A stretch of DNA of 54,889 bases from Solirubrobacterales bacterium. GTDB lineage: Bacteria > Actinomycetota > Thermoleophilia > Solirubrobacterales > 70-9. The position numbers and the translations under genes are program-made. The number at the start of each line of letters is the position of its first letter. Position 1 is the first letter of the stretch. Below the pieces are notes generated by a model, which was not told where the DNA came from, made no database searches, and saw nothing but the letters and a program-made list of their open reading frames with translations. Positions 40,983 to 49,678 of the stretch are shown here, one piece after another. The stretch lies in contig JANWHW010000006.1 of NCBI GenBank assembly GCA_025450195.1, positions 1-54,889 of the forward strand. The letters are read 5' to 3'.

Positions 40983-43367
40983 TCAATGCTCGGTCTGGGA
41001 TTCCAGCCTTTCGATTTGTGGCAAGCGCCAGAGCACGCTGGCGATCGTCAGGCCGACCGCGGCGCAGAGCAATGCGAGGAACCACTGGGCGGCGGTGAGC
41101 ATCTCCATCTCGAAGAAGTCGCGGAAGGGCGCGATGGCGAGGATCCCGGCAAAAAGTGCGCCGAGGCCGGCAACCATCGCCAGCATGTAGCTCTGGATCG
41201 CGATGTGCTCGCGGCCGGGCCCGCGCTCCAGCAGCAAGATGAAGCAGAGGCCGAGCACGATGAGCGTCGTCGTTGCCGCGGTGCGACCGGCCTCGAGCGA
41301 GCCGCCGAACACGGTGTCCACCAGCAAGAAGGAGAGAATCGATCCGAGCGCCGTCGCCAGACCGGCCGGCACCGCGAAGGCGGCCAATGCCCTCAGTAGG
41401 CGGTCGCGGTAGAGCGGCCCGTCCGAGGGGGCCAAGGCCAGCACGAAGGAAGGGATCCCAATCGTCAAGAAGACGGCCAGGGTGAGGTGGCGGGGGAGGA
41501 AGGGGAAGGCGAAGCCCGGCACCGCGACCAGCAGGATCAGCGCCGCCGCGTAGACGCTCTTGGTCAGGTAGAGCCGTCCCAGCCGGTGGATGTTGCGGGC
41601 GATTCGCCGGCCCTCGGCTATGGCCTCCGGCAGCCTCTTGAACTCGTCCTCGAGCAAGACCACGTCGGCGATCCCCTTGGTTACCTGCGCGCCCGAGCCC
41701 ATCGCCACGGCCAGCCGAGCCTGCTTCAGCGCCGGCACGTCGTTGACTCCGTCCCCGATCATCGCCGTGTAGCAGCCCGAAGCCCTCAGCGCACCGACCA
41801 GCGCCTTCTTCTGCTCGGGCGCGATTCGGCAGAAGATCGTGTTCTTCTGCGCCACCTCGGCGAGGGCCTCGGGATCTTCGGGCAAATCTGGCCCCTCGAC
41901 GACACCGGCACCGGCGGGAACGCCGACCGCGGACGCCACGGCGGTGACGGTGGGACGCGCATCGCCCGAGATCAGCTTCAGGTCGACGCCTTCATTGCGG
42001 ATGAGGGCAATCGTCTCGGCGGCGTCGGGCCGCAACGTCTCCTCAAGCACGATCAGCGCGATCGGCACCAGGCTGGGCGGCGCTCCCCCGCGCGGGTCAT
42101 CCGGGAGCCCCGCGCTCGATTCGCCGAAGGCGACGACCCGGTGGCCTGCCGCGGTCTCCTCCTCCAGCTTCCGGGACAACCCTGAGGGCAGCGTCAATGC
42201 CCCCGCTCGTTCCAGAATGTCGGGGGCCCCCAGCACGTAGCTGTTGCCGCCCATGCGCAGGCCGCTCCACTTCCAGGCCGAGGAGAACGCCACTTCGCCG
42301 TTTACCCGCTCTTCCTCTCCGGGAAAGCTCTCCGCGATCGTTTCCAAGGTTCGGTTTCGCTCGCCGGCGCTGGCCGCGAAACGCCCGAGTGCCGACTTGG
42401 CTGCCTTGGGATCCATCCCTTCGGCCACCTCGACTCCGAGCAGGCGCAGCTTGCCATCGGTGAGCGTCCCGGTCTTGTCGACGCAGATCGTGTCGACGGC
42501 GGCGAGGCTCTCCGTTGCGCTCATCTGCTGCACCAGCGTGTTACGGCCGGCCAGGCGCCCCGCCGCCACTGCGAAGGTCACGCTCATCAGGAGCACCAGC
42601 CCCTCGGGTATCAGGGTCACCAGCCCCGCGGTTGCCGTCTGTGCGGCCTCGACGAGGCTGACGCTGCGCAGCTGGAAGGTGATGAGGAGAGCCACGGCAA
42701 GCGGTGCCATCGCGTAGGTGCAGGCGACGATCACTCGATTCACCTCTCCCTGAAGGGGGGAAGGAGGGTGGCGGAAGGCTTGCGCCTCCCCGGCCAAGCG
42801 GCCCGCGTAGCTCTCCTCACGCACCGCGTCGACCTCATAGAAGCCAGACCCGGAGAGGCAGAAGGAGCCGGACAGGGCTTTCTCGCCGACGTTCTTGTGC
42901 ACGCCGTCGGCCTCGCCGGTGAGCATCGACTCGTCCAGTGTCATCCCGCGGCTGCGGATCACCCTGCCGTCGGCGACGAGCTGATCGCCGGGCTCAACCC
43001 TGACGATGTCGCCCGGCACGACTTCGGTGGCCAGCAGGCTGAGGACGGCGCCGTCGCGCATCACGTTTGCGTGCGGGGCGACCAGCACCGCGAGCGCGTC
43101 AAGCGTGCGCTTCGCCTTCAGCTCCTGGCGGATCCCGATGTAGGAGTTGATAATCGCGATTACGCCGAAGAGGGCGTCGGCAACCAGTCCCAGGGAGAGG
43201 ATCAGCACGAAGAAGCCGCCGATGATCGCGTTGAAGAGCGTGAAGACGTTGCCGGCGACGATGCTGGACACCGAGCGCGACGAGGTCTCCGGCGGCTGCC
43301 CCAGCTTGCGCAGCCGGGCGGCGGCCTCAGCGCCCGAAAGGCCCTGTTCGATCGATGCGTCGGTCAC
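40983..43367 (-). CDS. CtpE-like P-type cation ATPase
   Basis: A 794-residue P-type ATPase. The start is taken at GTG 43367 (TDASIEQGLSGAEAAARLRKLG), which matches the CtpE-like N-terminus and avoids overlap with the divergent gene at 43436. Motifs: TGEAD, TLIPEGLVLL in helix 4, the phosphorylated Asp in CVDKTGTLTDGKL, and MIGDGVNDVPALKQA. The membrane domain begins IVAGNVFTLFNAIIGGFFVL. Mycobacterial CtpE is a calcium-uptake ATPase; the related sequence here suggests Ca2+ or Mg2+ transport. No heavy-metal-binding domain is present. Confidence 0.88.
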   Translation of the reverse strand: MTDASIEQGLSGAEAAARLRKLGQPPETSSRSVSSIVAGNVFTLFNAIIGGFFVLILSLGLVADALFGVIAIINSYIGIRQELKAKRTLDALAVLVAPHANVMRDGAVLSLLATEVVPGDIVRVEPGDQLVADGRVIRSRGMTLDESMLTGEADGVHKNVGEKALSGSFCLSGSGFYEVDAVREESYAGRLAGEAQAFRHPPSPLQGEVNRVIVACTYAMAPLAVALLITFQLRSVSLVEAAQTATAGLVTLIPEGLVLLMSVTFAVAAGRLAGRNTLVQQMSATESLAAVDTICVDKTGTLTDGKLRLLGVEVAEGMDPKAAKSALGRFAASAGERNRTLETIAESFPGEEERVNGEVAFSSAWKWSGLRMGGNSYVLGAPDILERAGALTLPSGLSRKLEEETAAGHRVVAFGESSAGLPDDPRGGAPPSLVPIALIVLEETLRPDAAETIALIRNEGVDLKLISGDARPTVTAVASAVGVPAGAGVVEGPDLPEDPEALAEVAQKNTIFCRIAPEQKKALVGALRASGCYTAMIGDGVNDVPALKQARLAVAMGSGAQVTKGIADVVLLEDEFKRLPEAIAEGRRIARNIHRLGRLYLTKSVYAAALILLVAVPGFAFPFLPRHLTLAVFLTIGIPSFVLALAPSDGPLYRDRLLRALAAFAVPAGLATALGSILSFLLVDTVFGGSLEAGRTAATTTLIVLGLCFILLLERGPGREHIAIQSYMLAMVAGLGALFAGILAIAPFRDFFEMEMLTAAQWFLALLCAAVGLTIASVLWRLPQIERLESQTEH

Positions 43368-43435
43368 GGCCCCATGTTTACTGAGTTGCTCGGCGCCGGG
43401 GTAGTTTGGAGATCGTGAAGTAGTAGGTTTCGCCA

Positions 43436-44506
43436 ATGGCAAACGGCGAGTTGAAGCTGGGCATCAATCTCGGTTACTGGGGAATCGGCCCCGCTGGCGA
43501 CGATGCGGTGCAGGTGGTGCAAGCCGCCGAGCGCGCCGGCTTCGAGTCGGTCTGGGCGGCGGAGTCTTACGGCTCCGACGTGGTCAGCGTGCTCGCTTGG
43601 CTCGCGCCGCAGACCGAGACGATCAAGCTCGGCGCGGCGATCTTGCAGGTGCCTGCCCGTCCTCCCGCAGCCGCGGCGATGGCCGGCGCGACGATCGACA
43701 AGCTTTCCGGTGGGCGTTTCATGTTTGGGTTCGGGCCATCGGGGCCGCAGGTCTCAGAGGGCTGGTACGGCGTCCCGTACGCGAAGCCCTGGGGGCGAAC
43801 TCGCGAGTACATCGAAGTCGTGCGAGAGATCATCGCCCGCGAGGGCCCGGTTGACCATCAGGGCGAGCACTACCAGTTGCCGCTGCCCGGGGGCGAGGGC
43901 AAGGCGCTGAAGCTCAACTTCCACCCCGAGCGCAACCAGATTCCTGTCTTCGTTGGGGCGATCGGCCGCAAATCGGTGGAGATGGCGGCCGAGATAGCCG
44001 ACGGCTGGATCCCGATCTTCTTCAGCGTCGATGCCTTTGAGCAGACCTGGGGCGAGCACTTGGAGGCCGGCTTCGCCAAGGGCAACCGGCAACGCTCCGA
44101 CCTCGAGGTCTCACCCTCGCTGCAGGTGGCAATCGATGGCGATCAGGAGGCGGCGAAGAGCGTGGTCAAGGCTGGGCTCGTCCTCTACTTTGGAGGCATG
44201 GGTAGCCGCAAGACCAACTTCTACGTCGATCTCGCCCATCGTTTCGGCTTCGGAGAGGTCGCCGATGAGGTGCAGCGTCGCTTCCAGGACGGAGACCGGG
44301 CCGGTGCATTCGAGGCGGTGCCGGATGAGGTCGTCGAGGCAACCTCCCTGGTTGGGACTGAGGACGAAGTGGCTGAGCGGATCGAGCGCTTCCGCGGTGC
44401 CGGCATCGACCGACTGATCGTCTCTCCGGTCCACGTCGATCGGGCGGAGCAGCTCCATACGCTCGAGCGACTCGCGGCGCTGGCCGGCGTGGGGACACCG
44501 GCCTAG
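43436..44506 (+). CDS. LLM class F420-dependent oxidoreductase
   Basis: A 356-residue bacterial-luciferase-like TIM-barrel oxidoreductase, F420- or FMN-dependent. The N-terminus LKLGINLGYWGIGPAGDD, SVWAAESYGSDVVSVLAWLA, LGAAILQVPARPPAAAAM and GFGPSGPQVSEGWYGVPYAKP are typical of the F420-dependent LLM group. The C-terminal ATSLVGTEDEVAERIERFRGAGIDRLIVSP is the family tail. Substrate unknown; family members oxidise or reduce aldehydes, alcohols or enones. Monocistronic ahead of the pnt operon. Confidence 0.9.
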   Translation: MANGELKLGINLGYWGIGPAGDDAVQVVQAAERAGFESVWAAESYGSDVVSVLAWLAPQTETIKLGAAILQVPARPPAAAAMAGATIDKLSGGRFMFGFGPSGPQVSEGWYGVPYAKPWGRTREYIEVVREIIAREGPVDHQGEHYQLPLPGGEGKALKLNFHPERNQIPVFVGAIGRKSVEMAAEIADGWIPIFFSVDAFEQTWGEHLEAGFAKGNRQRSDLEVSPSLQVAIDGDQEAAKSVVKAGLVLYFGGMGSRKTNFYVDLAHRFGFGEVADEVQRRFQDGDRAGAFEAVPDEVVEATSLVGTEDEVAERIERFRGAGIDRLIVSPVHVDRAEQLHTLERLAALAGVGTPA

Positions 44507-44537
44507 CCGGTTGTCATAGGCTCCCCCGCCGCAGCTC

Positions 44538-45656
44538 ATGAAGATTGGAGTGCCGAAAGAGACCGCCGAGGGAGAGCGCCGTGTCGCGCTCGTCCCCGAT
44601 GCCGTTGCTTCTTTAAAGAAGAACGAGCACGTTGAGGTGGTCGTCGAGCGCGGCGCCGGAGATGCCGCCGGTCATCCCGACTCCCAGTACGAGGAGGCGG
44701 GCGCCGAGGTCGTCGATCCCGACGTTACGTGGGGCGCCGACGTCGTTCTTCGCGTCGCCGCCCCATCCACCGAAGAGATCGGTCGCCTCAACTCCAATCA
44801 GGTCCTGATCGGCCATCTCGTGCCTTGGACTTCGGCTGAGACCAACAAGGCGCTGGCGGGGGCCGGGGTCACCAGCTTCGCGATGGAGGCGATTCCCCGC
44901 ACGACTCGCGCCCAAGCGATGGATGCGCTCTCCTCTCAGGCTTCTGCCGCGGGCTACGCGGCGACGCTGATCGGCGCCCGCGAGTCGGGTCGCTTCTTCG
45001 GGATGATGACCACAGCGGCCGGCACGGTGCCGCCGGCAAAGGTCTTGGTGCTGGGCGCCGGGGTTGCCGGTCTGCAGGCTGTCGCCACCGCGAAGCGACT
45101 CGGCGCGATCGTCACCGGCTTCGACATCCGCCGCGCCGCCTGGGAGCAGATCGCCTCGCTCGGTGGCCGTCCCCTCGAACTCGACTTCATCCCCGACGCG
45201 GAGGGCGAGGGCGGCTACGCCCGGCCGCTCACCGACGAGGAGAACGCACAGGTCCGCGACGCCCTTGGCGAGAACGCTGCCAAGCAGGACCTGATCATCA
45301 CCACCGCGGCGATCCCGGGTCGCCCGGCGCCGCTGCTGATCACCGCCGACGCCGTGCGCAGCATGGCTCCCGGCTCGGTGATCGTCGATCTCGCCGCGGA
45401 GACCGGCGGCAACTGCGAGCTCACCCAGGCCGGGCAGACCGTGGTCGAGGGCGGGGTCAAGGTGCTTGGCCCCCGCAACCTCGCCAGCGAGATGCCAGCT
45501 CCCGCCTCCCAGCTTTACGCCAAGAACCTCGAGAACCTGCTTGGTCTGTTGGTCACCGAGGAGGGTGAGTTGAGCATCGACTTCGAGGACGACATCGTCG
45601 CTGCCGCCTGCATCACGCATGGTGGGGAGATCAAGAACGAGAGGGCCGCAAAGTAG
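44538..45656 (+). CDS. pntA1: NAD(P) transhydrogenase subunit alpha part 1
   Basis: A 372-residue soluble NAD(H)-binding domain (dI) of proton-translocating transhydrogenase. It opens MKIGVPKETAEGERRVALVPDAV; the NAD fold is KVLVLGAGVAGLQAVATAKRLGAIVTGFDIR; and the mobile-loop region around AIPGRPAPLLITADAVRSM is present. With two further genes it forms the split three-subunit enzyme, which transfers hydride from NADH to NADP+ driven by the proton gradient. The next gene follows the stop after 2 bp. Confidence 0.95.
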   Translation: MKIGVPKETAEGERRVALVPDAVASLKKNEHVEVVVERGAGDAAGHPDSQYEEAGAEVVDPDVTWGADVVLRVAAPSTEEIGRLNSNQVLIGHLVPWTSAETNKALAGAGVTSFAMEAIPRTTRAQAMDALSSQASAAGYAATLIGARESGRFFGMMTTAAGTVPPAKVLVLGAGVAGLQAVATAKRLGAIVTGFDIRRAAWEQIASLGGRPLELDFIPDAEGEGGYARPLTDEENAQVRDALGENAAKQDLIITTAAIPGRPAPLLITADAVRSMAPGSVIVDLAAETGGNCELTQAGQTVVEGGVKVLGPRNLASEMPAPASQLYAKNLENLLGLLVTEEGELSIDFEDDIVAAACITHGGEIKNERAAK

Positions 45657-45658
45657 CT

Positions 45659-45970
45659 ATGGACTTGATGACCGAGATCACGATCTTCGTACTCGCCGCG
45701 TTCGTCGGCTTCGAGGTGATCTCGAAGGTCCCAACCACACTGCACACCCCGCTGATGTCGCAGACCAACGCGATCCACGGGATCGTGATGCTCGGCGGCT
45801 TGATTGTGCTCGGCTACGCCGGCGACGGGCTCGAGTACGTGATCGGGACTATCGCCGTCGCTTTCGGCGCGATCAACATCGTCGGTGGGTTCATGGTCAC
45901 CGACCGGATGCTCGGCATGTTCTCCAAAAAGCCGAAACCAAAGGCTGACACGGACGGGAAGGGCAGCTGA
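45659..45970 (+). CDS. pntA2: NAD(P) transhydrogenase subunit alpha part 2
   Basis: A 103-residue membrane subunit with three helices (TEITIFVLAAFVGFEVISKVP, IHGIVMLGGLIVLGYAG and YVIGTIAVAFGAINIVGGFMV), the N-terminal part of the transhydrogenase membrane domain. It is split from subunit alpha part 1 as in the three-gene enzymes of Rhodospirillum and actinobacteria. Its stop TGA overlaps the pntB start (TGATG). Confidence 0.94.
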   Translation: MDLMTEITIFVLAAFVGFEVISKVPTTLHTPLMSQTNAIHGIVMLGGLIVLGYAGDGLEYVIGTIAVAFGAINIVGGFMVTDRMLGMFSKKPKPKADTDGKGS

Positions 45971-47400
45971 TGCTCCTGGCAGTCCTGCAGCCAGGCGGCG
46001 ATGCCGCCACCGCGCTCTACATCGTCGCCTTCTCGCTCTTCATCATCGGGATCAAACGCGGCACCCACCCGACCACCGCCAAGCAGGGCAACCTGATCGC
46101 CGCGGCCGGCATGGCGGTTGCCGTGGCCGCCACCTTGCTGCTCGACGGGATGGGCAACTGGGGCTTGATCGCGCTCGGCCTCGGGGTCGGCACCGCCGTC
46201 GGCGTGATCGCCTCGATCCGCGTGCAGATGACCGAGATGCCGCAGATGGTCGCCCTTTACAACGGTGTCGGCGGCGGCGCCGTCGCCCTGATCGCCTGGT
46301 CGGAGATCCGCAACGAGATCGCCGAGATCGACGCGGGGCACATCTCCTCAGTCCCGCTCGACATCCTGATCCCGATCCTCTTCGCCGCTGTCGTCGGCTC
46401 GGTCTCCTTCTGGGGCTCGAACATCGCCTTCGCCAAGCTCCAGGACCTGATCCCGACCAAGCCGCTGGCGGTGCCCGGCCAGCAGGTGATCAACGGGGTG
46501 CTGCTGATCGGCATCCTCGCTGCCTGCGTCAGCATCGCCGTCGGCAACGACGATCCCTCACAGCTGACCTTCATCGGGATCCTGGTCGCTGCCGGCCTGC
46601 TTGGCAACCTCGTGGTGCTGCCGATCGGCGGCGCTGACATGCCAGTCGTAATCTCGCTGCTGAACGCCTTCACTGGGCTTTCTGCCGCGGCGGCGGGCTT
46701 CGCCCTCGACAACGTCGCCCTGATCGTCGCCGGCACCCTGGTCGGTTCCTCGGGAACGATCCTCACCATGGAGATGGCGACCGCGATGAACCGCTCGGTC
46801 GCCAATGTCCTTTTCGCCGGCTTTGGCGGTGCCCCCTCGGGTGGTGCGGCCGGCAGCGGAGAGGAGCGCCCGCACGTCTCGATCGGCGCCCAGGACGCGG
46901 CGATCAAGCTCGCCTACGCCGACACCGTCGTGATCGTGCCCGGCTACGGCCTCGCCGTCGCCCAGGCCCAGCACGCGATCAAGGAGGTCGCCGACGAGCT
47001 CGAGAAGCGCGGCGTCACCGTCAACTACGCGATCCATCCCGTCGCGGGGCGGATGCCGGGTCACATGAACGTGCTTCTTGCCGAGGCCGACGTGCCCTAC
47101 GAGAACCTGAAGGAGATGGAGGAGATCAACCCCGAAATGGGGCGCACCGACGTTGCCGTCGTGGTCGGGGCCAACGACGTCACCAACCCGGCGGCGAAGA
47201 ACGATCCCGACAGCCCGATCGCCGGGATGCCGATCATCGAGGTCAATGAGGCACAGCAGGTGATCGTGATCAAGCGCTCGCTCAGCCCCGGCTTCGCGGG
47301 AATCGACAACGACCTCTTCTACGAACCGAACACCTCAATGCTCTTTGCGGACGCCAAACAGGCAGCCGCCGACATCGCGGCCGAGATCGGCAACTTGTAA
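45970..47400 (+). CDS. pntB: NAD(P) transhydrogenase subunit beta
   Basis: A 476-residue protein with about nine membrane helices (residues 10-280) and the C-terminal NADP(H)-binding dIII domain (GYGLAVAQAQHAIKEVADEL, HPVAGRMPGHMNVLLAEADVPYE, VVVGANDVTNPAAKNDPDSPIAGMP). All transhydrogenase hallmarks are kept. It supplies NADPH for biosynthesis or F420-linked redox, and may also run in reverse. The following gap carries the second hairpin-bearing repeat element. Confidence 0.95.
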   Translation: MLLAVLQPGGDAATALYIVAFSLFIIGIKRGTHPTTAKQGNLIAAAGMAVAVAATLLLDGMGNWGLIALGLGVGTAVGVIASIRVQMTEMPQMVALYNGVGGGAVALIAWSEIRNEIAEIDAGHISSVPLDILIPILFAAVVGSVSFWGSNIAFAKLQDLIPTKPLAVPGQQVINGVLLIGILAACVSIAVGNDDPSQLTFIGILVAAGLLGNLVVLPIGGADMPVVISLLNAFTGLSAAAAGFALDNVALIVAGTLVGSSGTILTMEMATAMNRSVANVLFAGFGGAPSGGAAGSGEERPHVSIGAQDAAIKLAYADTVVIVPGYGLAVAQAQHAIKEVADELEKRGVTVNYAIHPVAGRMPGHMNVLLAEADVPYENLKEMEEINPEMGRTDVAVVVGANDVTNPAAKNDPDSPIAGMPIIEVNEAQQVIVIKRSLSPGFAGIDNDLFYEPNTSMLFADAKQAAADIAAEIGNL

Positions 47401-47446
47401 GGAGCCGGCTCGGGTCGCGCTCGCGCGCGTCTGGCGGTGGCGGACC

Positions 47447-47508
47447 GGTGCGATGCGGTGTCCTCGGTCGCCTGAATAGCGCTGCTATTCAGGCTCCTTG
47501 CGTCCTTG
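47447..47508 (+). repeat. Hairpin-bearing element related to the one at 27.7 kb
   Basis: GGTGCGA (47447), TCCTCGGTCGC (47461), a perfect hairpin CCTGAATAGC-GCT-GCTATTCAGG (47471-47493) and GCTCCTTGCGTCCTTG (47493-47508) occur in the same order as at 27753-27821. The hairpin stem sequence is unrelated to that of the other copy, while the flanks match (16/16 in the last block). No terminal inverted repeats as clear as those of the first copy are seen. It lies between pntB and the next gene. Confidence 0.6.
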
Positions 47509-47605
47509 CCTCGCTTGATCCGGCGCTCGCCAGCCGCACACGCCATCTCTCCGAGACAGGCTCTATTTGGGGGAGAGAACGGTGTCGTATTGACCTTGCC
47601 CCTGT

Positions 47606-48535
47606 ATGGGGGGATCCGAGCGGGGTCAGGGGACGGTCGAGTGGGTTGGCCTGGTCGCTGTAGTAGCGCTGCTGCTGGCGGCCCTTGTCGCGACTGGGGT
47701 GCGGGTGCCTGGCGCAGGGCTGGCACGAGCGGTCGCTTCGCGAATCCTCTGCGCCGCTGCTCAGGCCGAGCACTGTGGCGACGAACCGACGCTGATCGCG
47801 GCCTACGGGACCGAAGTCGGCAAGCTGGTGCGCCGCCACATGCCGACGCTTATGTTCGAGGAGGGCTCGCGCGCGCTGCCGGTGGATTTCCGCCACTGCC
47901 GCCGGCCGGCTTGTGCCGACGGCACGGCGCCCGGGCTCGTACTGCGCAGCGACAGCGACCTGCCGGTCACCGCCTTCGTCCATGTGGTCGACTGCCGACC
48001 GGGCGCGGTCGAGGGCTCCGAGGCGGCCGGCGCCGACTGCTCCGGCTCCAAGGCCGGCAACCTCTACATCAGCTACTGGACCTACTACCCGGAGTCGGCG
48101 ACCCTGCGCGGCGTCCCAATCGTCGGCGCCAGGGGCTACCACGCCGATGATTGGGAGAGTGTGCAGATTCGGATCGGCGCCGATGGCAGTGCCTCCCAGC
48201 GCGCCTCTTCCCATCACGGCTACAACGCCGACAAGAGCGTCACCAACTGGGCTTCGGACGCTGGGCTTGGGCCTCTCAGGGACCTCGCCGAGGCGGTTGG
48301 AGTCCGAGAGCGTGGTGGCTGGGGCCCCGAGACGCGAATGCTCTTCGTATCGGGAGGCAGTCACGCCGGAAACACAGGTGGCGCCCCTGAGGGAGACCGA
48401 TTCACCCCGGGGCGGCGGGTTCACTTGATTCCCCTAGAGCCGATCGCACTTTCCTCCGCGCGGCTCCAGTTTGCCGTCAGCCCACCATGGATAAAGCAGG
48501 TGTGGCGCGATCCTGAGGCGGAGGGGACAAGCTGA
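47606..48535 (+). CDS. Pilin-like N-terminus with Vps62-like C-terminal region, hypothetical
   Basis: A 309-residue membrane-anchored or exported protein. The N-terminus GGSERGQGTVEWVGLVAVVALLLAALVAT resembles class III (Flp/Tad) prepilins, with Gln-Gly-Thr-Val-Glu at the processing site followed by a hydrophobic stretch. The rest contains YISYWTYYPESATL, GYHADDWESVQIRIGADGS and SSHHGYN, reminiscent of Vps62-related proteins of unknown role. Four or more Cys are likely paired outside the cell. It lies close to the type IV pilus genes (49.7 kb on) and may be a surface protein assembled or processed by the same route; that is inference. Confidence 0.6.
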   Translation: MGGSERGQGTVEWVGLVAVVALLLAALVATGVRVPGAGLARAVASRILCAAAQAEHCGDEPTLIAAYGTEVGKLVRRHMPTLMFEEGSRALPVDFRHCRRPACADGTAPGLVLRSDSDLPVTAFVHVVDCRPGAVEGSEAAGADCSGSKAGNLYISYWTYYPESATLRGVPIVGARGYHADDWESVQIRIGADGSASQRASSHHGYNADKSVTNWASDAGLGPLRDLAEAVGVRERGGWGPETRMLFVSGGSHAGNTGGAPEGDRFTPGRRVHLIPLEPIALSSARLQFAVSPPWIKQVWRDPEAEGTS

Positions 48536-48584
48536 TAACCAGCCGACACCTCGCCCTCTGTAGAGTTTCGCCATCGCCACCGAG

Positions 48585-49571
48585 GTGACGGCAAGCTCCA
48601 AGGAAGCGATCACGGTCGAGGTCCATCTCGCCGCCGGTGGTGCCGCGATGGCGCATGAGGTCCGGCTGGGGCTCACCGCCAAGTCAAAGGAGCTGCCGCC
48701 GAAGTACTTCTACGACGAGCGCGGCTCGCAGCTTTTCGAGCGGATCACCGAGCTGCCTGAGTACTACCCGACTCGCGCTGAGCGCGAGATCCTCACCAAT
48801 CGTTCTCCCGAGATAGTCGCGGCGGCAGGTGAGCCGGGGACCCTGGTCGAGCTGGGATCCGGCTCGGCAGCAAAGACTCGCCACCTGCTGAGCGCGATGC
48901 GAGAGGTTGGCTGCCTCGAGACCTACGTTCCCGTCGACATCTCGGAGGAGATCACCTACGAAACCGCCGAGGCCCTGATCGAGGAGTATCCCGGGTTGAC
49001 GGTTCGTGGCTTGGTGTGCGATTTCGAGCACGACTTGGAGCGGATCTCAAGCGAAGGCGGCGGTCGCCTGATCGCTTTCCTCGGGGGCACGATCGGCAAC
49101 CTCTACCCAGATGCTCGCCGCAGGTTCCTCTCCCGACTCGCTGGACTGCTTGAGCCCGAGGATCGGATTCTGCTGGGCACCGACCTGATCAAGGATCGTG
49201 CCAGGCTCGAGATGGCCTATGACGATTCCGCCGGGGTCACCGCTGAGTTCAACAAGAACGTCCTTCTGGTGCTGAACCGTGAGCTGGGTGCCGATTTCGA
49301 TCCCGGTGGCTTTCAGCACGTCGCCCGCTACGACGCCGAGGAGGCATGGATGGACATCCGCCTTCGCTCCCTGGTCGATCAGTCGATCCGCATCGACGGC
49401 CTCGACCTCACGGTTCGCTTCGCTGCCGGCGAGGAGATGCGGACTGAGATCTCATCGAAGTTCACGCGTGAGCGGCTGGAGGAGATCTATGCCGAAGCCG
49501 GCCTCGAGATGAGCGGCTGGTTCACGGACTCCGCCGACGACTACGCGCTGTCCCTCGCATCGAAGGCCTAG
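48585..49571 (+). CDS. egtD: L-histidine N-alpha-methyltransferase EgtD
   Basis: A 328-residue SAM methyltransferase that trimethylates histidine to hercynine in ergothioneine synthesis. Diagnostic stretches are PKYFYDERGSQLFERITELPEYYPTRAE, VELGSGSAAKTRHLL, FLGGTIGNLYPDARR and LLGTDLIKDRARLEMAYDD; the C-terminus keeps EISSKFTRERLEEI. GTG start at 48585. egtA, egtB, egtC and egtE are not nearby, so the pathway is either split or stops at hercynine here. Family identity is secure. Confidence 0.93.
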   Translation: MTASSKEAITVEVHLAAGGAAMAHEVRLGLTAKSKELPPKYFYDERGSQLFERITELPEYYPTRAEREILTNRSPEIVAAAGEPGTLVELGSGSAAKTRHLLSAMREVGCLETYVPVDISEEITYETAEALIEEYPGLTVRGLVCDFEHDLERISSEGGGRLIAFLGGTIGNLYPDARRRFLSRLAGLLEPEDRILLGTDLIKDRARLEMAYDDSAGVTAEFNKNVLLVLNRELGADFDPGGFQHVARYDAEEAWMDIRLRSLVDQSIRIDGLDLTVRFAAGEEMRTEISSKFTRERLEEIYAEAGLEMSGWFTDSADDYALSLASKA

Positions 49572-49678
49572 CTGTAAGACCCGAGCGGGTTGTTTGGCTC
49601 GTACGGGCGTCCAGGGGTCGCCGGAACTGACGCCGCAGCCCTCAAGGAAGCCGCTCGCGAAGTCGATGACCTCCACCG

